From contig JBDNGQ010000173.1 of NCBI GenBank assembly GCA_041689205.1, positions 1-46,391 on the forward strand: a stretch of DNA of 46,391 nucleotides. Direction: 5' to 3'. Below, one piece after another: positions 35,520 through 43,731 of the stretch; the stretch's first letter is position 1, and each line of letters starts with the position of its first letter. The DNA is from JAVVEG01 sp041689205. Lineage in GTDB: Bacteria > Pseudomonadota > Gammaproteobacteria > Pseudomonadales > Pseudohongiellaceae. A model generated the notes under the pieces. It saw only the letters and a program-made list of their open reading frames with translations. It was not told where the DNA came from and did no database searches. A program made the position numbers and the translations under genes.

Positions 35520-36386
35520 ATGTTTGACACCATAATCAGTGCACAAAAGTTGCAGCAACAACTTGCGCACTGCCGCGTCTTTGACTGCCGTTTTAATCTC
35601 GCCGACACCGGCCATGGACGCAGGGTCTATGAGGAAGGGCATATTGCTGGTGCGCACTTTCTGGATCTTGATCAGGATCTGTCGTCACCAATCACCGCTG
35701 AATCCGGACGCCATCCATTGCCAGACCCTGATGTGCTGCTCAATCATTTGCGTGCCTGCGGCGTAACTCCGTCCACTCAGGTGGTGGTTTACGATGACGC
35801 CGGTGGCGCCATGGCTGCCCGTGCGTGGTGGCTGCTGCGCTGGCTGGGGCACCAGGCGGTGGCAGTGCTTGATGGTGGATTCCCGGCATGGCGGGCAGCA
35901 GGATTACCGATCGGTTCAGGAGCCGATACATACACCAGCGCAGCAAGCAGCTCTGCCGCTGGAACAGCCAGACCTGATACTGATCAGGTCGTGGACTCAT
36001 CCACAGTTCTGAGCAATATCGCTGGTAAACAATTTACTCTGGTGGACGCTCGCGCCGCTGCACGCTTTATGGGTGAGGTGGAACCTGTCGATCCGGTCGC
36101 AGGTCATATTCCCGGAGCATTAAACCGACCATTGACCGACAATCTGCAGCATGGATTATTCAAATCAGCAGACGATCTGCGTCGTGAATGGCAGACAGTC
36201 ATTGATGGAATCGATCCTGAAAATATTGTGCATATGTGTGGCTCTGGTGTAACCGCCTGCCATAACCAGCTCGCATTGGAGATCGCGGGCCTGCACGGAT
36301 CACGGGTATATCCAGGCTCCTGGAGTGAATGGATCCGGGATCCGCAACGTCCGTTGATCAATGAGTCGACCGTTGCCAGTAAATGA
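35520..36386 (+). CDS. sseA: 3-mercaptopyruvate sulfurtransferase
   Basis: 288 aa, two rhodanese domains. The N-terminal domain is inactive (VVVYDDAGGAMAARAWWLLR), and the C-terminal domain carries the catalytic loop CGSGVTACHN with Cys240. The CGSGVTA loop is the 3-mercaptopyruvate type, whereas thiosulfate sulfurtransferases have a more basic loop. It transfers sulfur from mercaptopyruvate to thiols or cyanide. It closes the pxp-persulfide operon and supports a cysteine/glutathione sulfur theme. AAGGAAG lies before the ATG. Confidence 0.92.
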   Translation: MFDTIISAQKLQQQLAHCRVFDCRFNLADTGHGRRVYEEGHIAGAHFLDLDQDLSSPITAESGRHPLPDPDVLLNHLRACGVTPSTQVVVYDDAGGAMAARAWWLLRWLGHQAVAVLDGGFPAWRAAGLPIGSGADTYTSAASSSAAGTARPDTDQVVDSSTVLSNIAGKQFTLVDARAAARFMGEVEPVDPVAGHIPGALNRPLTDNLQHGLFKSADDLRREWQTVIDGIDPENIVHMCGSGVTACHNQLALEIAGLHGSRVYPGSWSEWIRDPQRPLINESTVASK

Positions 36387-36499
36387 TACAACGGCTTAAG
36401 CTGCTGTTGAATTTAGTATTTGCATCCGAAGATCGGTGTCGTGGCCATGACCGCCAGATCGCTCTCGGTGATCGGCAATTATTTGTTATTTAAACGCAG

Positions 36500-38005
36500 T
36501 TATCGAAGATCCTCGATCACCAGCTGATAGTCATTAGCGGATTGATCAGCAGGTGCAACAGGAACAAACCGCAGACGTTGATTAATGCAACCCGGATGCT
36601 CAGCAGCGGTATGACTGACATAAATCAGTTGCGTGGCAGTGCTGGCAGCAATCCTGTCTAACGTGCCGAGAATTAACTGCCGATGCCAGTCATCCAGCCC
36701 GACACAGGGCTCATCAAGAATCAGTATCGACGGGCGCTTGACCATGGCGCGGGCGAGCAGGACCAGCCGCTGCTGACCGAAGGAAAGCTCGTGATAATAA
36801 TCTCTGTCCAGTTCAGCAATGCCCAGGATCTGCAGCCACTGCTCGGCAGTACGGCGCTCACTGGCACCACTGTCATCGTAAAGACCAACTGAGTCGAAGA
36901 AGCCAGAGACAAGCACATCGATAACCTTCCAGCCTTTGATGTACTTGTTGTGCAACTCATTCGACACCACGCCGAAGCGCGCTTTTATGTCCCAGACGGT
37001 TTCACCGCTGCCACGCTGCCGCCCAAACAGTTTTACTTGCTGCCCGTAGGCTTTGTGATTTTCACCGTCAATCAGGCTCAACAGGGTTGATTTCCCGCAA
37101 CCATTGGGTCCCTCGATCAAGCTGTGGTGCCCTGGCAGCATGCTCCACGACACGTTTTTCAACACCTGCTGCGACTGCCATGAAGCATTCACATTAATCA
37201 GCTCAATCAGGGGGACATCGGCGGCTATGTGCTGCACAGGGAAACCTTTGCAGGGCTCAGGAATATGCGTTGGTGGCAACGACTTTTTATTGAACAGGGA
37301 ATCGTATACCGGGCTGCTTTTTACAGCCGGGAAACTGCCCTGTTCGGCAATGCTTAACTTATCCAGCAACGCCATATGGCTGATGCCCGGCAAAACATCC
37401 TCAGCACGCCGACTCAATAGAATGGAGCTGTTGTTGGCATTACGCCACTGCCTGATCACGTCGGCAATACGTTCGCGCGAATCACGATCAATACTTTCTA
37501 GCGGGTCATCCAGTATTAATAAACGAGGGTTCTGATACAGGGCGCGCGCGATCAGTGCCTTGCGCACCTGTCCCGAAGAAAGAAAGCGGATGCCCTTGTG
37601 CTGACAAGAAGTGATGGCGAGATCATTAAGTAAACGCGTGTACTGACTGTCTGGTTTTGCACCATCCAGAATCAGCATCTCCACGGTGGTGCCCTGATCG
37701 AGCGCTGAATCGTTAAATTCGCTGACATCATGGCGGTTATCCTGCGCCCACAGCGCTTGCTGTTCCTCAAACGACACCACGATAATATCCCGTCGAGGAT
37801 CAAAGCCATCCTGATAGTGCACATGTGCACGACCCGAGCGCAGGCTACCCTGCAGCAGCTTCGCCAGCAGCGACTTTCCAGAACCATTACCGCCGAAAAA
37901 GCACCAGTGCTCGCCGATCGCAATCGAAAATGAATCTATACGAAGGGTTTTACTGCTGTTGATTCGGCAGACGGCATTGCTGACCTGAATTAATAAAGAA
38001 GACAT
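36500..38005 (-). CDS. modF: ModF-like tandem ABC ATPase
   Basis: 501 aa with two ABC nucleotide-binding domains and no membrane segment, similar in length and layout to E. coli ModF (490 aa). The first half has Walker A GGNGSGKSLL, FLSSGQVRKALIARAL and LLILDDPLESID. The second has GPNGCGKSTLLSLIDG, LFGRQRGSGETVWDIK, LSFGQQRLVLLARAM and LILDEPCVGLD. The GRQRGSGETVWDIK stretch is especially ModF-like. Its exact function is poorly known; in E. coli it lies with molybdate genes. Here it sits 6 bp after an esterase gene, with no molybdate permease. Confidence 0.85.
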   Translation of the reverse strand: MSSLLIQVSNAVCRINSSKTLRIDSFSIAIGEHWCFFGGNGSGKSLLAKLLQGSLRSGRAHVHYQDGFDPRRDIIVVSFEEQQALWAQDNRHDVSEFNDSALDQGTTVEMLILDGAKPDSQYTRLLNDLAITSCQHKGIRFLSSGQVRKALIARALYQNPRLLILDDPLESIDRDSRERIADVIRQWRNANNSSILLSRRAEDVLPGISHMALLDKLSIAEQGSFPAVKSSPVYDSLFNKKSLPPTHIPEPCKGFPVQHIAADVPLIELINVNASWQSQQVLKNVSWSMLPGHHSLIEGPNGCGKSTLLSLIDGENHKAYGQQVKLFGRQRGSGETVWDIKARFGVVSNELHNKYIKGWKVIDVLVSGFFDSVGLYDDSGASERRTAEQWLQILGIAELDRDYYHELSFGQQRLVLLARAMVKRPSILILDEPCVGLDDWHRQLILGTLDRIAASTATQLIYVSHTAAEHPGCINQRLRFVPVAPADQSANDYQLVIEDLR

Positions 38006-38011
38006 CGGGGC

Positions 38012-39037
38012 CTAAGGTCTATTACCGAGTGCACGCTGCATCACTTCATATTGAATATTCATAAAGTGCCCCACCGAGCGGCGCCAGTACTCAGAGTTAT
38101 GGCGGCCATGGCTTTGCATATACTCAAAGGGCACATCGTTCACCAGCAACAGTTGCATGAATTCTCTGGCCACATCCACCAGACTGTCCTCGGTGCCGCT
38201 GTCTATATAAATGTGTGGCAGGCGGCTCTTGGGTACGGTGTAGATTATTTGAAAGGGGTCGTAAGTCTGCGCCTGTTCGACAGTCAGGAAGTCAGTACCC
38301 AGAGGTGTGCGTTCATCTTGCGTGCTGAAACCGGGGATAGCGATAATTGCGGAAATAAACTCATCTGCTTTGGCTATCTCTGCCTGTTGCTGAGGACTGC
38401 GGCCGCGTACCGGAACCCGTATCTGACCCTGTTCGATTGCGGCGCTGCGATCACGCGCATAACTGAGTGCACCACTAGTACTGGCCATCGATACAAACAT
38501 TTCCGGATGCCGCAGTCCCAGCATGAAGGCGCCATAGCCGCCCATCGACAGACCGGCAATTGCTCTGCCCTCACGCTGAGCCAGGGTTCGAAAATTGGCA
38601 TCTACATGAGGAATCACGTCCTCGATAATATAATCCTCCCAGTTATTGGAACGCCCGTCTTCGCTTTCTGCATAATTAACGAACCAGCTGTTACCGCCAT
38701 CCGGCATCACAATAATGAGATCACCAACCTCGGCTGCATAGAAAGCGGCAGCCAGATTTCTACCCCAGACTGTGTAGTTCTGCATATAACCGTGCAGCAG
38801 ATACAGCACCGGATAACGCTCGGTTTCCGCGCCATAATCAGGAGGCAGCACAATATCGTATTTCATAGTGCGATCAACCGCGGGGCTGAAGAATTCAACA
38901 GTCTGCAACCCTGCTGGCAACGGAGGTGGCATGGGAGGTGAGGCCGATGGAGTCTGTGCTGATACAGTGCTTGCCAAACCATTTAGCACCACTATCTGTG
39001 TAATAAGCGCGATAAACTTAACTGCTCGATCAAACAT
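38012..39037 (-). CDS. secreted esterase, esterase D / antigen 85-like alpha/beta hydrolase
   Basis: 341 aa with a signal peptide (VVLNGLASTVSAQ). Hydrolase features are VLYLLHGYMQNYTVWG, the nucleophile elbow GLSMGGYGAFMLGLRHPEMF, IYIDSGTEDSLVD (Asp) and the C-terminal His in QSHGRHNSEYWRRS. This is the putative-esterase (PF00756-type) family that includes S-formylglutathione hydrolase and mycolyltransferases. ATG 39037 with GAGG six bases upstream is preferred to the TTG at 39049. It lies between the serine hydrolase (20 bp upstream) and modF. The substrate is unknown. Confidence 0.88.
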   Translation of the reverse strand: MFDRAVKFIALITQIVVLNGLASTVSAQTPSASPPMPPPLPAGLQTVEFFSPAVDRTMKYDIVLPPDYGAETERYPVLYLLHGYMQNYTVWGRNLAAAFYAAEVGDLIIVMPDGGNSWFVNYAESEDGRSNNWEDYIIEDVIPHVDANFRTLAQREGRAIAGLSMGGYGAFMLGLRHPEMFVSMASTSGALSYARDRSAAIEQGQIRVPVRGRSPQQQAEIAKADEFISAIIAIPGFSTQDERTPLGTDFLTVEQAQTYDPFQIIYTVPKSRLPHIYIDSGTEDSLVDVAREFMQLLLVNDVPFEYMQSHGRHNSEYWRRSVGHFMNIQYEVMQRALGNRP

Positions 39038-39057
39038 ACAAAACCTCAATATACTGC

Positions 39058-40431
39058 TTAATCAGTAATGGTCTGATAAACCATCGCCTTAAATATGCCG
39101 GACAGATTGTAAGCACCGGAGGGTACTACCTGCATCATCAAGACCGCGATAGTGCCGGTTTCCGGATCCGCCCATGAGAAGGTACCCAGTGACCCATTCC
39201 ATCCGAACTCGCCATTATTGACACCAAATGCGCTGGCATTCTTTTCAATGACGACACTAAATCCATAGCCCCAGCCTCGGTCAAGCATCGGATTCTGCGG
39301 TGACAAACCAATCGGCAGTGCTGAGTCAGGAATATGATTGCGCGTCATCTGCGCTACACCATCCGCGCTCAGCACGCGCGCTCCGTCTAGTTCACCTTCG
39401 TTCAGAAAGGCCTGCAGGAAGCGCATATAATCAGGAACGGTGCTGACGATTCCAGCAGCTCCTTCAAGCAATGGCGGATTCGCGGTAATGGCAATTTCCA
39501 TCTCCGGAACCTGCGTCAAAGGCGCGTCACCCCGAGGCACCTGATAAATACGCGCCAGCCTGTCCACCTTCTGTGCTGGCACAAAAAAAGCGGTGTCAGT
39601 CATCTGCAGAGGCTGATAAATATGCTGCTGCAGATACTCGTCAAACTTCTGCCCGGATACAATTTCCACAACATGACCCAGCACGGTAGCGGATATGCTG
39701 TATATCCACTGCGTACCGGGTTCCGCCATCAGCGGCACGGCTACCACTTTTTCTACCAGTTGTTCAAGAGTATCGGCACGCGAGCGCACTTCCCTGCCGC
39801 GATACAGTGCTCCATCGCGGTGGCTGAGACCGCCCATATTCAGCAGAAGATCTTCTATGGTGAGCAGCCGCGAAGGCGCTTTGGTGGGACTGTTAAAGTC
39901 ACTCGGATCGGTGAACAAACTCATGTTCGCGAACGATGGAATGTAGTCTGCCACCGGATCCTGCAGGCCGATGCGGCCTTGTTCGACCAGTTGCATCACT
40001 GCCAGAGAAGCAATCGGTTTGCTCATGGAGCGGATCTGAAAAATTGAATCGTCGCGCATCTCAGCGCCCGGCGTATCTGTTTGCTGGAAACCCAGGCTCT
40101 CCAGATAAACCACTTTGCCATGACGGGATACGCCTGCCACCAGACCGGCAATCTGCCCCTCATCGACGTATTGACGCAGCGTTGCGCTGATCAGCTGGAA
40201 GCGCGCCGATGACATGCCAACCTCTTCAGGCCTGGCAACAGGCAAACCGCTGACTGGCACCGCTGCCGCTGCCGCTGAAGACAGCAGCAACGAGGATATC
40301 AGGACTACCCCGCCAAGCACGCCGGCAGCGGTGCGGCCCAGCAGGCGCACAACGTTACGGCCTGCCATTCCACCGGCAAATTCGCGCGAAGTCCGGCTAT
40401 CAGGAGCCAGTCGATAAACGGTTGCTGACAT
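39058..40431 (-). CDS. serine hydrolase, class C beta-lactamase-like (esterase EstB type)
   Basis: 457 aa from ATG 40431 (a TTG at 40449 is possible). The N-terminal hydrophobic segment (VLGGVVLISSLLLSSAAAAA) suggests export. The penicillin-binding-like fold is shown by the SxxK motif SMSK, the tyrosine motif (WIYSISATVLGHVVEIVSG) and FGWNGSLGTFSW near the end in place of KTG. The GWNGSLGT form is common in EstB-like esterases rather than true beta-lactamases. It starts the hydrolase-esterase-modF run on the minus strand. Substrate unknown. Confidence 0.85.
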   Translation of the reverse strand: MSATVYRLAPDSRTSREFAGGMAGRNVVRLLGRTAAGVLGGVVLISSLLLSSAAAAAVPVSGLPVARPEEVGMSSARFQLISATLRQYVDEGQIAGLVAGVSRHGKVVYLESLGFQQTDTPGAEMRDDSIFQIRSMSKPIASLAVMQLVEQGRIGLQDPVADYIPSFANMSLFTDPSDFNSPTKAPSRLLTIEDLLLNMGGLSHRDGALYRGREVRSRADTLEQLVEKVVAVPLMAEPGTQWIYSISATVLGHVVEIVSGQKFDEYLQQHIYQPLQMTDTAFFVPAQKVDRLARIYQVPRGDAPLTQVPEMEIAITANPPLLEGAAGIVSTVPDYMRFLQAFLNEGELDGARVLSADGVAQMTRNHIPDSALPIGLSPQNPMLDRGWGYGFSVVIEKNASAFGVNNGEFGWNGSLGTFSWADPETGTIAVLMMQVVPSGAYNLSGIFKAMVYQTITD

Positions 40432-40500
40432 ATCAGGTGCATCCTTCAATGTATGAATTCTTTAAGCCGGAATAATAGGCCTTTTTGTGTGCAAAGAGAA

Positions 40501-40671
40501 ACCGGCCCCCTGATGGTCAGCTATATCTCCCGCTACTTTGTACTGGAACCAGGTGATCTGATCTGGTCTGGCACTATGGGTACTACCCGGCAAATGGTGC
40601 CAGGTGATGTTTATGAAGTGGAAGTGCAGGGGGTTGGAATACTGAGTAACCGCGTTGTGCAGGGTCAGTAA
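40501..40671 (+). pseudogene. C-terminal remnant of a fumarylacetoacetate hydrolase-family gene
   Basis: The frame encodes MVSYISRYFVLEPGDLIWSG, TMGTT, and MVPGDVYEVEVQGVGILSNR then VVQGQ. This is the conserved C-terminal end of FAH-type hydrolases/isomerases (usual form: LISYISRxFTLEPGDLIxTGTP...GDVxEVEIxGIGxLxN). The catalytic Glu/Asp metal site upstream is absent, and the frame is open only back to 40453. A deletion appears to have removed the first three quarters of the gene. The upstream break lies next to the divergent serine hydrolase gene. It is unlikely to be functional. Confidence 0.7.
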
Positions 40672-40803
40672 GGTAAGATTAAGGTCGGTACGATCAGGGC
40701 CAGTAAGTTTAAGGTCAGTTTGCCAGCATAGCGTCCCGCCGCAACAACCTGGGGAGCCTCTGAATAACTCTATGGTCACTCTGGCTGTTCAAGCGGCATC
40801 AAC

Positions 40804-40825
40804 AAGGCCTTAAGAAGGCCTTAAG
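40804..40825 (+). repeat. tandem 11-bp duplication
   Basis: AAGGCCTTAAG occurs twice in direct tandem, and each copy contains the palindromes AAGGCCTT and CTTAAG. It lies in the gene-free part of the 40450-40921 gap, between the FAH remnant and the terminator. The stretch 40672-40803 otherwise shows nothing I can support. Confidence 0.6.
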
Positions 40826-40836
40826 AAGCAGATAAA

Positions 40837-40870
40837 AAAAGGGGTAGAAGTGTAAACTTCTGCCCCTTTT
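40837..40870 (-). terminator. rho-independent terminator after the copper/cytochrome gene
   Basis: AAAAGGGGTAGAAGT pairs with ACTTCTGCCCCTTTT (one G-U pair on the plus-strand RNA) around a GTAA loop. On the minus strand the stem is followed by a run of seven T, so it most likely ends the 40922-42679 gene, about 50 bp downstream of its stop. It could also act for plus-strand transcripts. Confidence 0.8.
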
Positions 40871-40921
40871 CTATTTATCTTTATTTCATCAATCTATCAA
40901 AGTCTTTGCAGACCACAGGTC

Positions 40922-42679
40922 TCAGTCGTCGTTGCTGGTCACGAACTGGCTCTGATCAACGAGTTTCCAGTTGACTGCACCGAAGAACATCTCGTCCCAG
41001 CTCTGCAGACCCCATGGCACTGCTCGCGCAGCATCAGGATTGTTCTTGTTCTGAGTAGAGTTATCAAAGGCGCCAGTAGCTACAATTTTAGTGCCCGCTG
41101 GAACAAACTTAGGCTCTTCCAGTTGATACTGCAGCTGCCAGTTGTAATTGTAGTTGGCCAGATTAATCAACTCTTCCACTGAACCATCCGGATAATGTGC
41201 TGCCCAGCTCATACGCTTGCCACGGAAATGCATGTGTGGCAGGAAGCTTTGCAGATAGGCATCGCCATCTATGGTGATAGATGCCGACACTTCAAAGTCC
41301 GGATCATTGGGAGGAATGGTCGTCCAGGTTGGTGTGAAGATACACGCGCAATCGCCACTCATACGCTCTTCAGGAATCTGATCTTCAGGGTAGAACCAGA
41401 CACCAATTTCGCTGGCATCAACGGTTTCCCTGCCAGTTGTCGTGTAATGCAGTTGCAGCGCAAGGCTTGATCCTGCTTTCAACAAACCACCGGTATTTTC
41501 AGGCTCCATATGCGGTTCTGCACCAGGAATATAGGCAGTGATCGACGCTTGATTAGGTCCGCCACCGCCGAGGAAGTTGGCTCTTCTCTGGCCAGGTTCC
41601 ATAATTGAATTCAGCGTATGGTGTAATACCGTTCGGTCACTAGGAATGTATTGGCTGGCACGTACCCAGCGATCCTTATCCAGACCATCGATAGGCACTA
41701 CCACACTGATGTAATCGAGTACGCCAGTAGCAGGAATGCTTTGTGGAGGTACTTTAATAATCATATCAGGCTCACCGAAAGCCCATTTGCTTTCCGGCCA
41801 CGTCAGCTCAGCCAGCGGATCAACGCTACCGTCTTTTGGCGAACCGGCAGCTATCCAGTGCAGCAATTTCTGCTGCTGATCAGCTGACAGATTGTAGTCA
41901 TTGCTGAACTGCCCTACATGCGGGTCAAGTTGAGCCGGAGGCATACGCTTGGTCATCAGCACTTCGCGGATCATTGGTGACCAGCCCTGCGCCATGGCAT
42001 GACTGTCCATCGCAAATGGCGCAATGCCGCCATCACGGTGACAGCTCGCACAGTTTTCAGCCAGGATGGGGGCAATCTCTTTACTGTAAGAGACGCCAGC
42101 CTGCATGTTCTTATCACGTGCGGGGTAAGTTACCGGAGTACCTTCAACAACAGCCACAGCGTTACTGACTGCTTTGCCAGCAGCGATTTCTGCCAGTGCA
42201 TCAGCGAAAGGCTGGTCAGCAGGACCACGGTATACAACGCGGAATGAACGGGGATCAAACAGGAATACTTCACCGGTTTTATCAATACCCATTGCTTCGG
42301 AGATCAATTGTGCATCATCAATCAGCACGGGGATGTCGAGGCCATAAGAGGCTGCTTCCTGCTTTACATCAGCGCGGGCTTCACCGAGCGGATTAAGCAT
42401 CATGAATTCGATGCCCTGAGAATCGTACTTCGCATGCATGTCGCGAAAGGCAGCAATTGATTGCTTAGTTGCTGCACTGCCATTGGCCTGCACCAGGAAA
42501 GCGATTGCTTTATGGTCATCATACCAGGCCATGTGTTGGAACTTGCCGTTTTGATCGAGCAGAGCAAAATCACCGACTCGCTCTGCTGCAGTGCTGACGC
42601 TTGCGCCAAGCATGAACACTGCTGCAGTAACACCCGCAACTGCGGTGTGTCTGCCTTTATTCTTAAACCAAGTAAACAT
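40922..42679 (-). CDS. periplasmic three-domain protein: redoxin-like, cytochrome c and PHM-like copper monooxygenase
   Basis: 585 aa. After the signal peptide (residues 1-32) comes a thioredoxin/peroxiredoxin-like domain (about 33-165). The usual reactive Cys turn is NGSAATK, so it is not redox-active in the normal way. Next is a cytochrome c motif CASCH (210-214) with a candidate axial Met in KRMPPA (246). The last domain (about 300-575) resembles peptidylglycine hydroxylating monooxygenase: HH 353-354 and H411 for one copper, H482-x-H484 (PHMHF) and Met564 (WDEMFF) for the other. The heme could deliver electrons to copper. Substrate unknown. It has a promoter, GGAGGG and a terminator of its own. 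Confidence 0.82.
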   Translation of the reverse strand: MFTWFKNKGRHTAVAGVTAAVFMLGASVSTAAERVGDFALLDQNGKFQHMAWYDDHKAIAFLVQANGSAATKQSIAAFRDMHAKYDSQGIEFMMLNPLGEARADVKQEAASYGLDIPVLIDDAQLISEAMGIDKTGEVFLFDPRSFRVVYRGPADQPFADALAEIAAGKAVSNAVAVVEGTPVTYPARDKNMQAGVSYSKEIAPILAENCASCHRDGGIAPFAMDSHAMAQGWSPMIREVLMTKRMPPAQLDPHVGQFSNDYNLSADQQQKLLHWIAAGSPKDGSVDPLAELTWPESKWAFGEPDMIIKVPPQSIPATGVLDYISVVVPIDGLDKDRWVRASQYIPSDRTVLHHTLNSIMEPGQRRANFLGGGGPNQASITAYIPGAEPHMEPENTGGLLKAGSSLALQLHYTTTGRETVDASEIGVWFYPEDQIPEERMSGDCACIFTPTWTTIPPNDPDFEVSASITIDGDAYLQSFLPHMHFRGKRMSWAAHYPDGSVEELINLANYNYNWQLQYQLEEPKFVPAGTKIVATGAFDNSTQNKNNPDAARAVPWGLQSWDEMFFGAVNWKLVDQSQFVTSNDD

Positions 42680-42782
42680 TATTACCCTCCAGGCAAGGTA
42701 CCGACATCAATCACTGAAAATACAGAAAACCCTTATACTGCCGAGCGTACTCACGAAAATAATGAGCACATTCATGTTTCCG

Positions 42783-42810
42783 ATCGTATCACCCCGCCAG
42801 GTATTGTCAA
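42783..42810 (-). promoter_or_regulatory. promoter of the copper/cytochrome gene
   Basis: On the minus strand TTGACA (42810-42805), a 16-bp spacer and TACGAT (42788-42783) form a good sigma-70 promoter. Transcription would begin about 95 nt before the ATG at 42679. The leader ends with GGAGGG properly spaced from the start. Confidence 0.6.
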
Positions 42811-42890
42811 TCGCAGAACCCTCAAAGCCAGGTCAGGAGAGACGAAACGATGGGGTCCCGAGGTGAATCGTTTGCATCCCGAAAAATGAT

Positions 42891-43547
42891 TTAATTCAAA
42901 AGCATATCGAGTGAGTTTCGGAGATCTCTTCGAAAATCTTCTGCACTGAGAAAGCCGCACAAGAAACCCTGTAACAGATGGTAGTACAGAGCGAAACTGC
43001 TCCAGGTGACAGTACTGACATAGGCAGGTTCGGCCTCACTCCCCTGTTTCGCTCGAACTACTATCTCAGCCAGACGCCCGTAAATGTGGCTCATTATCTG
43101 ATCAATATCCTCTTTGCGCTGTGGCGTGCTGGAAAATGAGATTTCCTTCAACACAGTGCGCGACGTGGCCATATCGTTTTTGTGATATTCGATCTGCCCC
43201 TCAAAGAACATCATGATCTGCTCAAGTAAGGATTTATTCTGATCGATCTTCGCAAATGAATCTTCAATCATCTCAAGGAACAATTCTAAGAATACCAGTA
43301 CCAGCAGATCTTCTTTACTGTTGGCATACAAATACAGCGTTCCCAATCCAACATCGGCGGCTTCCGCTATATCCTGTATGGTGGTCTGGCTAAAACCTTT
43401 GTCCATAAAAAGCCTGCGTGCAGCCGAAACAATGCGCTCCAGACGAAGTGCTTTTTTACGCTCACGCAGTCCCAGGCGCTCCTCACCCTCAGCAGCGGGT
43501 TCCGCACTGTTTTCACCGATAAACGCGAATTCGGGGGCTTGCTTCAT
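42891..43547 (-). CDS. TetR-family transcriptional regulator
   Basis: 218 aa. The N-terminal helix-turn-helix is clear: RLERIVSAARRLFMDKGFSQ then TTIQDIAEAADVGLGTLYLY (about residues 34-73). The C-terminal ligand domain is unclassified. A perfect palindrome lies upstream in the divergent intergenic region, which suggests autoregulation. It is transcribed toward the copper/cytochrome gene (211 bp away, which has its own promoter) and away from the glutaredoxin. The inducer is unknown. Confidence 0.9.
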   Translation of the reverse strand: MKQAPEFAFIGENSAEPAAEGEERLGLRERKKALRLERIVSAARRLFMDKGFSQTTIQDIAEAADVGLGTLYLYANSKEDLLVLVFLELFLEMIEDSFAKIDQNKSLLEQIMMFFEGQIEYHKNDMATSRTVLKEISFSSTPQRKEDIDQIMSHIYGRLAEIVVRAKQGSEAEPAYVSTVTWSSFALYYHLLQGFLCGFLSAEDFRRDLRNSLDMLLN

Positions 43548-43647
43548 TTTCCTATCTGCTCCGTAACTGCTGACCGCAGTCGAGACTTTGCCAGAGGTTT
43601 ACTTCCAGGCTATGGTCGCTGATCATTAAGCCTGCATCCAGCGCTGA

Positions 43648-43666
43648 CTATCATTTAGAATGATAG
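43648..43666. promoter_or_regulatory. perfect 8-3-8 palindrome, candidate TetR operator
   Basis: CTATCATT-TAG-AATGATAG is a perfect inverted repeat of 8-bp arms with a 3-bp centre, between the divergent tetR (start 43547) and glutaredoxin genes. Length and position match TetR-type operators. It contains an ATG (43660) that opens the glutaredoxin frame, which argues for a later true start of that gene. Confidence 0.6.
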
Positions 43667-43731
43667 AGACTAACACATGCGCTGATTGCACCAAAATGGA
43701 TTATCCAGACCTGACGGGGGCTGAAAAAAAT

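Noticed and set aside
36387..36499. Possible gene remnant between sseA and modF
   Set aside because: Short open frames exist on the plus strand, but no recognisable family pattern; the gap holds only weak imperfect inverted repeats.
40751..40775. Insertion-sequence end resembling GGAGCCTCTGAATAACTC
   Set aside because: I found no inverted partner, target duplication or transposase nearby, so it cannot be supported.
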